From UBA927 sp964361785 (GTDB lineage Bacteria > Patescibacteriota > Microgenomatia > UBA10105 > UBA927): DNA of 37,788 nucleotides. Every line of letters begins with the position of its first letter. Position 1 is the stretch's first letter. Below are positions 6,246 to 14,606 of the stretch, piece by piece. The stretch is taken from NCBI GenBank assembly GCA_964361785.1, contig CAYIBX010000011.1, forward strand, positions 1 through 37,788, read 5' to 3'. Position numbers and translations under genes: made by a program. The notes under the pieces were generated by a model that was given only the letters and a program-made list of their open reading frames with translations, had not been told where the DNA came from and made no database searches.

Positions 6246-7358
6246 ATGTCTCAGCTTACCCATTTTACTTCTGAATCCGTCGCAAGTGGCCACCCTGACA
6301 AAATTTGTGATCAGATTTCTGATGCAATTGTCGATGCAGCACTAGCAGTTGATCCATTGGCACGCATAGCGGTTGAGACACTTGTTACTACCAATAGGAT
6401 AGTACTTGCGGGAGAGGTGACGTGTACAAAAAAATTGAACTATGAAAAAATAGCTCGAGGTGTCATTAAATCATTGGGGTATACAAAAAAAGCATATAAT
6501 TTTTCACATGAATCTCCTATTTCAATATATATCCATGAGCAATCGCCTGACATAACCGTAGGCGTTGATGATGGAGGGGCAGGAGACCAAGGCATGATGT
6601 TTGGCTATGCTACCAATGAAACGCCTGAGTATATGCCCTTGCCACTAGTCCTGGCTCACCGATTGGTAGAGAAGTTGGATCAACTTCGAGAATCCAAGAA
6701 ATTGTCCTATCTTCGTCCAGATGGAAAAAGTGAAGTAAAAATAGTATATGAAAACGGAAAACCTAAGAGTGTCGATCAGGTTGTGATAGCAGTGCCGCAT
6801 GATCCGAAGGTTTCCAATAAAAAGTTAAAAATTGATCTCTATAAAAAAGTCATAACCCCCATATGTAAATTCTATAAAATGAAACCGCCAAAACTTACAG
6901 AAGTAGTCGTGAATGGCACGGGGAAATGGGCAATTGGGGGACCATCGTCTGATACGGGAGTCACGGGACGCAAAATAATTGTTGACACCTATGGCGCATT
7001 TGCCCGTCATGGCGGAGGCGCGTTTAGTGGCAAGGATCCTACTAAGGTAGATAGATCCGGTGCGTATGCCGCGCGCTACATTGCTAAAAATATTGTAGCC
7101 AAAGGGTTAGCAGATCGGGCTGAAGTGAGGGTTGCCTACGTTATTGGTCAGCGTGAACCATTAGCCAAAGCCATAGAGACGTTTGGAACAGAAAAAGTAA
7201 CACTATCTCAAATAGAAACATTTGCATGGAGTCTCCTTGATCTTTCTGTGCCGGGAATTATCAAAGGACTCAATTTACGCAGACCGATGTATCAAAAAAC
7301 CGCTCGTTACGGCCATTTTGGCCGCAATGGATTCCCATGGGAGAACGTGGTAGCATAA
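6246..7358 (+). CDS. metK: S-adenosylmethionine synthetase
   Basis: Makes S-adenosylmethionine from ATP and methionine. The 370-aa protein has all three family domains, with GHPDKICDQISDAIVDA near the N terminus, the signature GAGDQGMMFGYA, and the C-terminal loop GGGAFSGKDPTKVDRSGAY. The frame is open from 6174, but a ribosome-binding site (AGGAGGG, 6232-6238) sets the start at the ATG at 6246. It heads an operon continuing through rarA, Nudix, holA and three sugar-phosphate genes. Regulation by the upstream SAM-I-like element would be feedback by its own product. Confidence 0.97.
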   Translation: MSQLTHFTSESVASGHPDKICDQISDAIVDAALAVDPLARIAVETLVTTNRIVLAGEVTCTKKLNYEKIARGVIKSLGYTKKAYNFSHESPISIYIHEQSPDITVGVDDGGAGDQGMMFGYATNETPEYMPLPLVLAHRLVEKLDQLRESKKLSYLRPDGKSEVKIVYENGKPKSVDQVVIAVPHDPKVSNKKLKIDLYKKVITPICKFYKMKPPKLTEVVVNGTGKWAIGGPSSDTGVTGRKIIVDTYGAFARHGGGAFSGKDPTKVDRSGAYAARYIAKNIVAKGLADRAEVRVAYVIGQREPLAKAIETFGTEKVTLSQIETFAWSLLDLSVPGIIKGLNLRRPMYQKTARYGHFGRNGFPWENVVA

Positions 7359-7363
7359 ACGCG

Positions 7364-8533
7364 ATGGAAGAATCACGACCTTTAGCTGATATTTTACGCC
7401 CAAAAACGCTTGATGACATTATTGGTCAAGAGCACTTGGTTGGTAAAGACGGAATTATTCGAAAGCTTTTAGCTTCTAACTTTTTACCTTCAATGATTCT
7501 TTGGGGACCTCCCGGATGTGGGAAGACGACGCTTGCACAATTACTGGCAACTCTCACTAACTCAGAATTCATTTCCAAATCAGCGGTCACTCTTACTTTG
7601 GCAGAAGTTCGTGTCATCATGAAGGAAGCGCGAGAGCGATTAGATATAGAAAATAAACGCACGATATTTTTCATTGATGAAATTCATAGGTTTAATAAAG
7701 CACAGCAAGATGCGCTCCTTCCTCATGTCGAAAAAGGAACCGTGATATTTATTGGAGCAACGGCTGAAAACCCCTCATTTGAAGTAATTTCTGCACTCTT
7801 GTCTCGTACACGCGTACTCGTATTAAAGCCATTGGATTTAGGTGAGCTTACAAAGGTGACGGATAACGCATTGGATTATTTAAAAATAACTATTGATGAT
7901 AAAGCCAGAGAGTTCCTGTATCAAGCCTCAAACGGTGATGCTCGCTCACTTTTAAATATTTTAGAAATCGCATCATCTCTTCGCCTACAAGGAGAGTCCT
8001 TGAAGGTGAATAATATTGAGGAAGCGGCGCAGAAAAAGATGGTGCAATATGATAAGGGTGGGGATGAGCACTACAATACAATTAGTGCGTATATAAAAAG
8101 TATGAGAGCCTCAGATGTGGATGCTGCATTGTATTATTTAGCGCGTATGGTGGCCGCAGGCGAAGATCCTGTATTTATTGCGCGTAGACTAGTTGTGTTT
8201 GCTTCGGAAGATATTTTGTCGCCAACTGCTCTGGTTGTGGCAAATGCTGTTTTTGCCGCGTGTCAGCAAGTAGGACTTCCAGAGTGTCAAGAAAATTTAG
8301 CAGCAGGGACTGTGTATATGGCTCAAGCGAAAAAAAATAGATCTTCGTATGACGGCTATATGCGTGCATTAGTTGATGTAAAACAATTTGGTAATTTGCC
8401 CATACCACTTTCTGTACGAAATGCACCAACAAAACTCATGAAGTCACTCGACTATGGAAAAGGATATAGTATGTATGATACAAGAAGTCATCTTCCAGAA
8501 AAATTATTACATAAAAAATATTATGAAAACTGA
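7364..8533 (+). CDS. rarA: Replication-associated recombination protein A (AAA+ ATPase)
   Basis: RarA/MgsA-type AAA+ ATPase, related to clamp-loader subunits, acting at stalled forks. It opens with RPKTLDDIIGQEHLVG, then Walker A GPPGCGKT (48-55), Walker B FFIDEIH (D105-E106) and sensor-1 segment GATAENPSFE. The C-terminal RarA domain is intact (HYNTISAYIKSMRASDVDAAL, then YLARMVAAGEDP). An in-frame ATG at 7337 lies inside metK; I chose the ATG at 7364, 5 nt after the metK stop. The end overlaps the Nudix gene by 11 nt, so translation is coupled. Confidence 0.95.
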   Translation: MEESRPLADILRPKTLDDIIGQEHLVGKDGIIRKLLASNFLPSMILWGPPGCGKTTLAQLLATLTNSEFISKSAVTLTLAEVRVIMKEARERLDIENKRTIFFIDEIHRFNKAQQDALLPHVEKGTVIFIGATAENPSFEVISALLSRTRVLVLKPLDLGELTKVTDNALDYLKITIDDKAREFLYQASNGDARSLLNILEIASSLRLQGESLKVNNIEEAAQKKMVQYDKGGDEHYNTISAYIKSMRASDVDAALYYLARMVAAGEDPVFIARRLVVFASEDILSPTALVVANAVFAACQQVGLPECQENLAAGTVYMAQAKKNRSSYDGYMRALVDVKQFGNLPIPLSVRNAPTKLMKSLDYGKGYSMYDTRSHLPEKLLHKKYYEN

Positions 8534-8945
8534 ACATTCTGCGGGAGGCGTGATCCTTCAAAAAACAACCAATACATGGCAAGTTTTGCTTATAAAAGAT
8601 ATGAGTGGCAAGTGGACATTCCCAAAAGGAAAAATAGAAAAAGGAGAAACGATTGAAGAAGCCGCCATTCGAGAGATTTGTGAAGAAACAGGCATATCAC
8701 ATCTTGATTATAAAGCGCCATTACCATCAATTTTTTATACGTTTAAACGAAAGGGGATTGTACAAAAAACTGTTGACTATATGATTTTTCTATCTACCTC
8801 TTCCCAGAAGATAATTCTACAAAAAGAGGAAGGAATCTCGGACGCAAAGTGGATTGATATTGATTGTGTATTACAAGAAATTGACTATAAAGAAACGTAT
8901 AACCCCATGTTGAAACAAGTGCAACTACTTGCACGAGCTTTTTAA
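8523..8945 (+). CDS. Nudix hydrolase
   Basis: A small pyrophosphohydrolase of 140 aa with a perfect Nudix box from G36 to I58 (G-x5-E-x7-REICEETGI). N-terminal AGGVILQ and the KDMSGKWTFPKGK loop resemble diadenosine-polyphosphate and MutT-like hydrolases of gram-positive and Patescibacteria type. The frame extends back to 8454, but that overlaps rarA deeply; the ATG at 8523 gives an 11-nt overlap and a normal Nudix N terminus. The exact nucleotide substrate cannot be read from sequence. Confidence 0.9.
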   Translation: MKTEHSAGGVILQKTTNTWQVLLIKDMSGKWTFPKGKIEKGETIEEAAIREICEETGISHLDYKAPLPSIFYTFKRKGIVQKTVDYMIFLSTSSQKIILQKEEGISDAKWIDIDCVLQEIDYKETYNPMLKQVQLLARAF

Positions 8946-8951
8946 TTACGT

Positions 8952-9641
8952 ATGCTTACTATTATTCATGGCGACGACATAGAACAAAGTTATAAAGCGC
9001 TTACACGTCTAAGAGAGACTTTTGTGGGAAGGGAGTTTAGAGAACTGGACGGGAAACGGTTGACTCCTGCGGATCTTACTCAGGCGCTTGAGTCTTCATC
9101 GTTATTTGGAAAAGATGTTTGTATTCTGATACAACGATTCTTTTCTTCTGTCAATAAAAAAACTACACTGTATAGTGAACTTTTTGCAATCATACATAAA
9201 TCAATGGAACTTGCAGACATCTTTCTTTATGAAACTAAAGAGTTAGATAAAACAACGCTTAGTAAATTTGGTGTTGACGTTTCGGTACAACTATGTATGA
9301 TCCCTCGCATCATTTTTGAATTCCTTGATGGATTGCACAAAGGAAACGTGCGGGCAAGCCTTACGAAGTTACACGAGATCGTATCTCATGAGCCAGTGGA
9401 AGTCGTTTTTTCGATGATTGTCAAAAGATTTCGCTATCTTATACAATTATCTGATGGTATTACACCGGAAGGTCTCGCGCCTTGGCAAGCGGCTCGCTTG
9501 ACACGGCAAGCGCGTTTCTTTACGATGGAAAAACTTGCGTCTCTTTATAAGAGACTTGCTACAATAGAAGTATCTGTGAAAACTGGCGGTTCACCATTTA
9601 CTCTCGCACAGCATATAGAGCAGTTTATTATTTCTTTATAG
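8952..9641 (+). CDS. holA: DNA polymerase III delta subunit-like protein (short HolA)
   Basis: Clamp-loader delta subunit that opens the sliding clamp. The 229-aa protein keeps the family's N-terminal pattern (MLTIIHGDDIEQSYKALTRL, with SSLFGKDVCILIQRFF) and C-terminal helices (RARLTRQARFF-like WQAARLTRQARFF, LASLYKRLATIEVSVKTG, HIEQFIISL). It is about 100 residues shorter than typical HolA because the middle is compressed. It lies between the Nudix and phosphomannomutase genes with 6- and 10-nt gaps. The assignment rests on these regions plus co-occurrence with rarA, and is fairly sure. Confidence 0.8.
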   Translation: MLTIIHGDDIEQSYKALTRLRETFVGREFRELDGKRLTPADLTQALESSSLFGKDVCILIQRFFSSVNKKTTLYSELFAIIHKSMELADIFLYETKELDKTTLSKFGVDVSVQLCMIPRIIFEFLDGLHKGNVRASLTKLHEIVSHEPVEVVFSMIVKRFRYLIQLSDGITPEGLAPWQAARLTRQARFFTMEKLASLYKRLATIEVSVKTGGSPFTLAQHIEQFIISL

Positions 9642-9651
9642 GTAATACTTT

Positions 9652-11007
9652 ATGGATCTTTCGATTTTTAAAGATTATGACGTGCGAGGAATTTATCCTA
9701 AACAGATAAATGGCGAAGTCGCAAAAGCTATTGCATACGCTATCGTTAGAAAATTTTCTCCAAAGACTGTATGTATTTGTCGAGATATGCGATTATCCGG
9801 TGAAGAAATCCGTAATGGATTTGTAGAGGTGTTCACAAATCTTGGAATACATGTATATGACGCAGGTCTTACAGGTACGGAGATAGCATATTATATCGCG
9901 GGCACAAAACCGTACGACATGGTGCTTATGATTTCTGCATCCCACAATCCTCCTGAATATAACGGATTAAAGGTGGTTCTTCGAGGACCCTTACCGATAA
10001 CAAGTGATACTGGGCTGTATGAAGTGAGAGATTTGATAGCAGAGGGTCCGTTACCAAAAGCCGATAAAGCAGGAACAGTACAGGAGATAGATGTTTGGAA
10101 AGAATGGAAAGCAAAAATCCTCTCCCTTGTTGATACGAAGGCGTTAAAATCACTCTCAATTGTTATAGACGCCGGGAATGGTATGTTTGGCAAAATGGCA
10201 CCTCTTATTTTTGAAAGTTTACCGGTAAAAGTCACGCCAATGTATTTTGATTTGGATGGACTCTTCCCAAATCACGTACCTAATCCACTGGTTGATGCAA
10301 ATAACGCAACCCTTATTAAAAAAATTTTAGAAATAGGCGCCGATGTGGGGTTGGCTTTTGATGGTGATGCTGATCGTATGTTTTTAATCGATGATAGGGG
10401 TCGGATCGTTTCAGGCACAGTTACGACTGCATTATTGGCAAAATATATACTCTCTATTCACCCAAATGAGCTCATACTTTACAATGCTATTTGTGGCCGC
10501 GTTGTTCCAAAAACCATTGAGATAGCAGGAGGTAAATCGAAGCGTGTACGTGTGGGTCATAGTTACATAAAGCAATACATGAAAGAGACGAAAGCATTTT
10601 TTGCAGGCGAGCATTCCGGACATTATTATTTGAGGGACTACTTCAATGCAGAAAGCGGTATGACAGTCGCACTCATGGCGCTTCTTTTATTATCAAATCA
10701 AGAAAAAAAACTTTCCGAATTAGTTGACGAGTTAAACATCTATCCCGCCAGCGGTGAAATTAATTTTGTGGTATCAGATATTCCAGCAGCTGTCGAAGCT
10801 ATTAAAACTGGCTTTCCCGACGCGACGTCTATAGATGAGCTAGATGGCATTAGCGTTTGGTACAAAGACTATTGGTTTAACGTGCGTGCCTCAAAGACAG
10901 AACCACTATTAAGATTAAATGTCGAGGCAGACACAAAGACAATTCTTGATACTAAAACAGCTGAGTTAGTAACAAGAATTGAAGAATTAGGCGGAAAGAA
11001 AAAGTGA
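9652..11007 (+). CDS. manB: Phosphomannomutase/phosphoglucomutase
   Basis: Alpha-D-phosphohexomutase of 451 aa that interconverts hexose-6- and hexose-1-phosphates, supplying mannose-1-P or glucose-1-P for sugar nucleotides. The catalytic phosphoserine is S97 in MISASHNP; the metal-binding loop is DGDADR at 237-242; the sugar-specificity loop is GEHSGH at 319-324, with Glu and Ser as in PMM/PGM enzymes; and the phosphate-binding loop is RASKTEP at 412-418. All four domains are present and the length is normal. It is followed 7 nt later by mannose-6-phosphate isomerase, which supports a mannose role. Confidence 0.93.
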   Translation: MDLSIFKDYDVRGIYPKQINGEVAKAIAYAIVRKFSPKTVCICRDMRLSGEEIRNGFVEVFTNLGIHVYDAGLTGTEIAYYIAGTKPYDMVLMISASHNPPEYNGLKVVLRGPLPITSDTGLYEVRDLIAEGPLPKADKAGTVQEIDVWKEWKAKILSLVDTKALKSLSIVIDAGNGMFGKMAPLIFESLPVKVTPMYFDLDGLFPNHVPNPLVDANNATLIKKILEIGADVGLAFDGDADRMFLIDDRGRIVSGTVTTALLAKYILSIHPNELILYNAICGRVVPKTIEIAGGKSKRVRVGHSYIKQYMKETKAFFAGEHSGHYYLRDYFNAESGMTVALMALLLLSNQEKKLSELVDELNIYPASGEINFVVSDIPAAVEAIKTGFPDATSIDELDGISVWYKDYWFNVRASKTEPLLRLNVEADTKTILDTKTAELVTRIEELGGKKK

Positions 11008-11014
11008 TGATTAT

Positions 11015-12202
11015 ATGGATACAACACATAATCGCCCGTACTTAGTTATCCCAAAACTTATAGAACAACCCACGTGGGGTGGTACGTATATTGTGGGAAC
11101 AAAACAATGGCAGCAAAAGCACGAGTTAATTGGCAAAAAAATAGGTCAGTCATATGAGCTTTATGATAAAAGTAATTTATCTTTAGCCGGTTCCAGCGAG
11201 GATCCTTTGTTTACTGGAGAAATAACCGATTCAAAATTGGTAGAGCAACAAACACAAGTAAAGAATTCTATAGGATTACAACAATTAATTTTAGATGACC
11301 CCATAAACATTCTCGGCCAGCGAATAGTTGAGACGTACGGCCCTTCCATGCATCTCCTTCTTAAGTTTACTCAAGCACTAGGAAACTCGTTTCAATTACA
11401 TATTCCCGATGGAACAAAGAGCACAAGATGGAAAGCGAAACCTGAGTCCTGGTATTATTTTGAAGACGGTTTAATAACATGTGGCGTGAAAAAAGATACA
11501 AATTGGCAGGAATATCAGCAAGGTGTAACAGAACTGGATCAAGAAATTCAGAAAATATCAGAAAACGTGCGTGGCGGATCACTCCCCTACGAAGATGCGA
11601 GGCTCCGGATTGATATGTTTATTAAACGCTATAACCCTTGGCAGTATGTAAACGTCGTTCGGATAGAAAAGGGCACATTGCTTGACTTATCTTCCTGTGG
11701 TATTCACCATTCGTGGGAAGAAGATTTAAAAACGATTCCTCTTGGGAATGTTTTATACGAAATTCAGTTGAATGTCATGGATGATGTGGCTACGATCAGA
11801 AATTTTGATAAAGGGAAAGTAGGTAAAGACAGGTCACTGCGTCCACTTCAAATTGAAGATTATTTTGCTTTGGCAGACAGAAGTGCTGATGCAAATGACC
11901 CAAATATACACATGCGGGTATCAACATTGGTAGAAAAAACATCGGCATATATCCATGAAAAACTATTAGACACCAAATATTATGGTATGGACCGAGTAAC
12001 GCTTGAAAAGATTGGGTCTTTATATGTCTCCGCTATCGATACATTTCGGCATGTTTTTGTCCGGTCCGGCAGTATGACGCTCTCCGCAGGCACAATGAGT
12101 GTGATGGTAAATGCTGGTCATTCTGTATTTGTACCTGCAGGATGCCTTACGTATGCTGTAAAATCAACAGAAGACAATACTGAAGTTTTAATTTCTTATT
12201 AA
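11015..12202 (+). CDS. manA: Class I mannose-6-phosphate isomerase
   Basis: Zinc enzyme interconverting fructose-6-P and mannose-6-P. The 395-aa protein starts with the typical PKLIEQPTWGGTYI and carries the metal ligands of the cupin fold: FQLHIPDG (Q and H), KPESWYYFEDG (E) and GIHHSWEED (H). A second cupin at the C terminus (RHVFVRSGSMTLSAG, GHSVFVPAG) is common in this class. It follows the phosphomannomutase directly and precedes a sugar-isomerase gene. Confidence is good; sequence conservation is moderate, as expected in this lineage. Confidence 0.87.
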   Translation: MDTTHNRPYLVIPKLIEQPTWGGTYIVGTKQWQQKHELIGKKIGQSYELYDKSNLSLAGSSEDPLFTGEITDSKLVEQQTQVKNSIGLQQLILDDPINILGQRIVETYGPSMHLLLKFTQALGNSFQLHIPDGTKSTRWKAKPESWYYFEDGLITCGVKKDTNWQEYQQGVTELDQEIQKISENVRGGSLPYEDARLRIDMFIKRYNPWQYVNVVRIEKGTLLDLSSCGIHHSWEEDLKTIPLGNVLYEIQLNVMDDVATIRNFDKGKVGKDRSLRPLQIEDYFALADRSADANDPNIHMRVSTLVEKTSAYIHEKLLDTKYYGMDRVTLEKIGSLYVSAIDTFRHVFVRSGSMTLSAGTMSVMVNAGHSVFVPAGCLTYAVKSTEDNTEVLISY

Positions 12203-12216
12203 ACGAAAGGAAGTAC

Positions 12217-13134
12217 ATGATGTTACCGACGCTCGATGATATTGTTTTGCGTTCATTAGATTATTTTAGTACGACACCACCACCAGGCTTTAACGTATCA
12301 AGGTTTTCTCTACCATTCGTCGTAGGAAGTGGAAATGCTCTAAATACTGGAAAAATTTTGCTTTCTGGACACGCTGCAATATTTGCAGATGAAAGTAATT
12401 TTAAATCTATCATGGAGTCTTACGATCAGATTATAAAAAAAGGCCTTATAAAAGATGTAGTTATCATATCCTCTTCTGGTGAAAAAGATTCTGTTTGGGA
12501 AATAGAATTGGCGACAAAAATGAATCTAAAAACTACCCTACTTACGTGCAAACCGAATTCAACAGCCGCAAAAATTGCTGATGAGATTTATACGTATAAA
12601 AGTATTGCAGAGCCCTACACGTACAACACTTCCACGTATCTTGGTATGGTTTTGTCTACAACAGGGGAATCAGCTGATGAAATTAAGCGAATGATTAAAA
12701 CTCTATCCATGGTACCAGCTTTTGGCGATTATATAAGTTACGCATTTATCTTACCTGATGAGTTTTTACCTGTATGTCCTATGATTGAAATAAAAGGAGA
12801 TGAATTATTTGGGCCGCACGTAATGATCCGCGCAGTCACTCAGGGTCACGCGAGGCATGCCAAATTTGTGCATCCATGGGAGAAAGAGCTTGTTATTTCT
12901 TTGGGCTGGGATAACAAATATTTCGGAGATTCTACGCATCGCTGGAATATACCACTTTCTAGCACCGCAAGCTTTGCCGCCGTGATATCGCTTACGTATT
13001 ATCTTTGTGGGCTCATTCAGAAAGAGAAACCTCCTTATTTTATGCAAAATATAGAAAATTTTTGCTTAGATTATGGGCCCAAAGCCTACGGCAAACCAGA
13101 GAAATTTGACGTGATCGTCCCCGCAAACGATTAA
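12217..13134 (+). CDS. SIS-domain sugar isomerase (bifunctional glucose/mannose-6-P isomerase type)
   Basis: A 305-aa protein with two SIS folds, of the kind annotated as bifunctional phosphoglucose/phosphomannose isomerase. Recognisable parts are the first SIS sheet (LPFVVGSGNALNTGKILLSG), the serine-rich phosphate loop (VVIISSSGEKDSVWEIELA) and the second SIS region (CPMIEIKGDELFGPHVMIRA, HARHAKFVHPWEKELVI). AAAGGAAG precedes an ATGATG pair; either Met may be used. It closes the metK operon and meets the HAD pseudogene tail to tail with a 4-nt overlap. Since ManA is adjacent, its main job may be glucose-6-P/fructose-6-P conversion. Confidence 0.8.
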   Translation: MMLPTLDDIVLRSLDYFSTTPPPGFNVSRFSLPFVVGSGNALNTGKILLSGHAAIFADESNFKSIMESYDQIIKKGLIKDVVIISSSGEKDSVWEIELATKMNLKTTLLTCKPNSTAAKIADEIYTYKSIAEPYTYNTSTYLGMVLSTTGESADEIKRMIKTLSMVPAFGDYISYAFILPDEFLPVCPMIEIKGDELFGPHVMIRAVTQGHARHAKFVHPWEKELVISLGWDNKYFGDSTHRWNIPLSSTASFAAVISLTYYLCGLIQKEKPPYFMQNIENFCLDYGPKAYGKPEKFDVIVPAND

Positions 13135-13801
13135 GGGTTACGTTTCGCCTTGTTGATAAAGATCCTGCAAATTTCTTCGAGTTCTTCTATGGTATGTGCA
13201 TACGTTTCGATTCCGTGTGGTAGGCTACCTGTGTCGTCATGGATGGTAAAGCAACACACGTGTGCTCCAGAAGAGACTGCCGCGTTTATTCCTGTTTGTG
13301 AATCCTCTATGATGAGTGTTTCTGCGTTTGTCGCCTTTAATGCTTTCATACAAGCAAGATATCCATCTGGAGAAGGTTTTGGTTTGAATTCTGGATGGTC
13401 ATTGACGGATTCGATAAATTCAAAGGACGCTCCATTTTTCAGCCTCTCAAGAACGAGTGAAATCCAGTTTTTCGGAGACGATCATACCAAACCAAGCCGC
13501 ACCTTCGCTAAAGCGAGCGTACCGATTAATTCATCGATGCCAGCAGTTATTGGTGCTTGGCGATAAATCGTCTGTGCGAGTTCGTCATACCCAGCAAAGA
13601 ATTCAGTTTTGGTTCCGGTATGCCCCAACTCATGGGCTTTTTGATATATTTGGCCTTCTGAGAGACCTCTGGTTTTTCCCAGTAGTTGTTTGCGATAGAG
13701 GGTTTGAGAATGCGGGTAAAGTATGCTGGCTCCTGTTCATTCCAAAGCTGTTCGCTTTTGACGATTACACCATCCATATCAAAAATAATCGTGGGATTCA
13801 T
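13131..13801 (-). pseudogene. HAD-superfamily hydrolase (beta-phosphoglucomutase-like), broken
   Basis: The minus strand encodes one HAD protein with two lesions. The N terminus is normal (MNPTIIFDMDGVIVKSEQLW, the DxDGV nucleophile motif). The frame is then lost at an A5 run (13673-13677 on the plus strand): one more A would restore the expected continuation TRGLSEGQIYQKAHELGHTG. In that restored frame a TGA (13484-13482) interrupts LGLV-stop-SSPKNWI, where Ser is expected. The rest is intact, ending in LIIEDSQTGINAAVSSGAHV, the third HAD motif. A substitution plus a frameshift points to true decay rather than one sequencing error. The whole would be about 223 aa, normal for the family. Confidence 0.8.
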
Positions 13802-13839
13802 GAATATATTGTATCACTTGCGTTTTATTGCCCGTAACA

Positions 13840-13862
13840 CCAACAAGGACTCTCCTCGTAGG
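13840..13862 (+). repeat. REP hairpin A
   Basis: CCAAC-a-AGG-ACTCT-CCT-c-GTAGG: outer and inner stems around the loop ACTCT, with one mispair in the outer stem. It is adjacent to the 3' end of the transposase gene and in the same orientation as copies C and D. Confidence 0.75.
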
Positions 13863-13932
13863 CTATTCTAGGTCAAGTGTTTGATTTACAATTGATTTTA
13901 AATCATCAGGATAAGCTTGTTTAATAAATGAT

Positions 13933-14517
13933 TCATAGGAAAGCTGTGCATGCGTACGTGAAAAATATGAAAGTATAGTTGTGGGTTGGATCCATGCTTG
14001 TGAAGTTAAATAAATAGTTTCCGTACGAAGAATAGGAGTATTCTTTTAACCTACGAGGAGAGTCCTTGTAGGGGGATAGGGATAGCGGGTTTCTGTGAAT
14101 ATATTTCGAAAGGTAAATAAATTGATATTCTGACGTTATATTTACTGCTTTGTATGGACCTTGAAATAACGGGCCTATGCGCTTATAGCGTGTATTAAAA
14201 TATCGGACATACTTTGTTGATAACGATCTTAAGAAATGGTCGATTGCACGTTCTGAATTTTGTTTGATAAGTATATGAAAATGATTCGGCATAAGACAAT
14301 AACATAGTAACTCAATTTCCTCGAAGTAATTTTTTAATATCCTTGATGGTGGCTTCTTCAAGGACTCTCCTTGAGGAGTAAGATAAATCTTTAAGAAAGA
14401 AAGAAACGTTTTGTAATCTTTCTCTTCACGAAAGATGACACATTTATCAACCCCTCGGTTATACACATGGTAGTAGGCGCCGGATTCATATCGTTTTATT
14501 ACATTTTTAGATGGCAT
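13933..14517 (-). CDS. REP-associated tyrosine (Y1/HUH) transposase, C terminus probably frameshifted
   Basis: IS200-like single-strand transposase that acts on REP hairpins. It has the N-terminal YHVYNRGVDKCVIF segment, the HUH motif in CLMPNHFHILI and the catalytic Tyr in YLSKYIHRNP. The open frame gives 194 aa ending in an odd FIFFTYACTAFL. In the next frame the family's usual C terminus appears: LTSQAWIQPTTILSYFSRTH, then LSYESFIKQAYPDDL, ending at a TAG at 13863-13865. A single extra base near 14008-14010 (TTT for TT after GNYL) explains the switch. Activity therefore depends on whether the shift is real. The catalytic part is complete, so the tail may be dispensable. Confidence 0.85.
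   Translation of the reverse strand: MPSKNVIKRYESGAYYHVYNRGVDKCVIFREEKDYKTFLSFLKIYLTPQGESLKKPPSRILKNYFEEIELLCYCLMPNHFHILIKQNSERAIDHFLRSLSTKYVRYFNTRYKRIGPLFQGPYKAVNITSEYQFIYLSKYIHRNPLSLSPYKDSPRRLKEYSYSSYGNYLFNFTSMDPTHNYTFIFFTYACTAFL
14050..14072 (-). repeat. REP hairpin B, inside the transposase gene
   Basis: CCTAC-g-AGG-AGAGT-CCT-t-GTAGG, inverted relative to the other copies. It encodes the in-frame segment YKDSPRRL, between the catalytic helix (YLSKYIHRNP) and YSYSSYGNYL. Confidence 0.75.
14356..14376 (+). repeat. REP-like hairpin C, inside the transposase gene
   Basis: CTTCAAGG (14356-14363) pairs with CCTTGAGG (14369-14376) around the same loop, ACTCT. It encodes part of PQGESLKKPP, a loop upstream of the HUH motif. 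Confidence 0.65.
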
Positions 14518-14535
14518 AATGTAGAGTATACATCA

Positions 14536-14558
14536 CCTACAAGGACTCTCCTGGTAGG
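14536..14558 (+). repeat. REP hairpin D
   Basis: CCTAC-a-AGG-ACTCT-CCT-g-GTAGG, 18 nt upstream of the transposase start and 13 nt before the -35 of the ppsA promoter. Confidence 0.75.
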
Positions 14559-14571
14559 ATAAAACTTCGAC

Positions 14572-14600
14572 TTGCGAAAACTTCTAAAATTCTTGATACT
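14572..14600 (+). promoter_or_regulatory. Promoter of the ppsA-eno-gpmI-acs operon
   Basis: TTGCGA (14572-14577), 17-bp spacer, GATACT (14595-14600). The -10 ends 6 nt before the ATG at 14607, predicting a leaderless mRNA; no ribosome-binding site precedes this ATG. Confidence 0.7.
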
Positions 14601-14606
14601 AGATAT

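Larger units (their letters stand above)
13840..14558. mobile_element. RAYT unit: Y1 transposase gene bounded by REP hairpins
   Basis: A transposase gene of the REP-associated tyrosine type lies between two REP hairpins (13840-13862 and 14536-14558) of the same orientation, with two further copies inside the gene. The restored stop codon of the transposase (13863-13865) directly abuts the left REP. Such units disperse REP sequences; no target-site duplication is expected or seen. Confidence 0.75.

Noticed and set aside
13482..13484. In-frame TGA as a sense codon (Gly or selenocysteine recoding)
   Set aside because: TGA terminates many intact genes here (dinB, rarA, ppsA, uvrC), the expected residue is Ser, and a nearby frameshift already shows decay.
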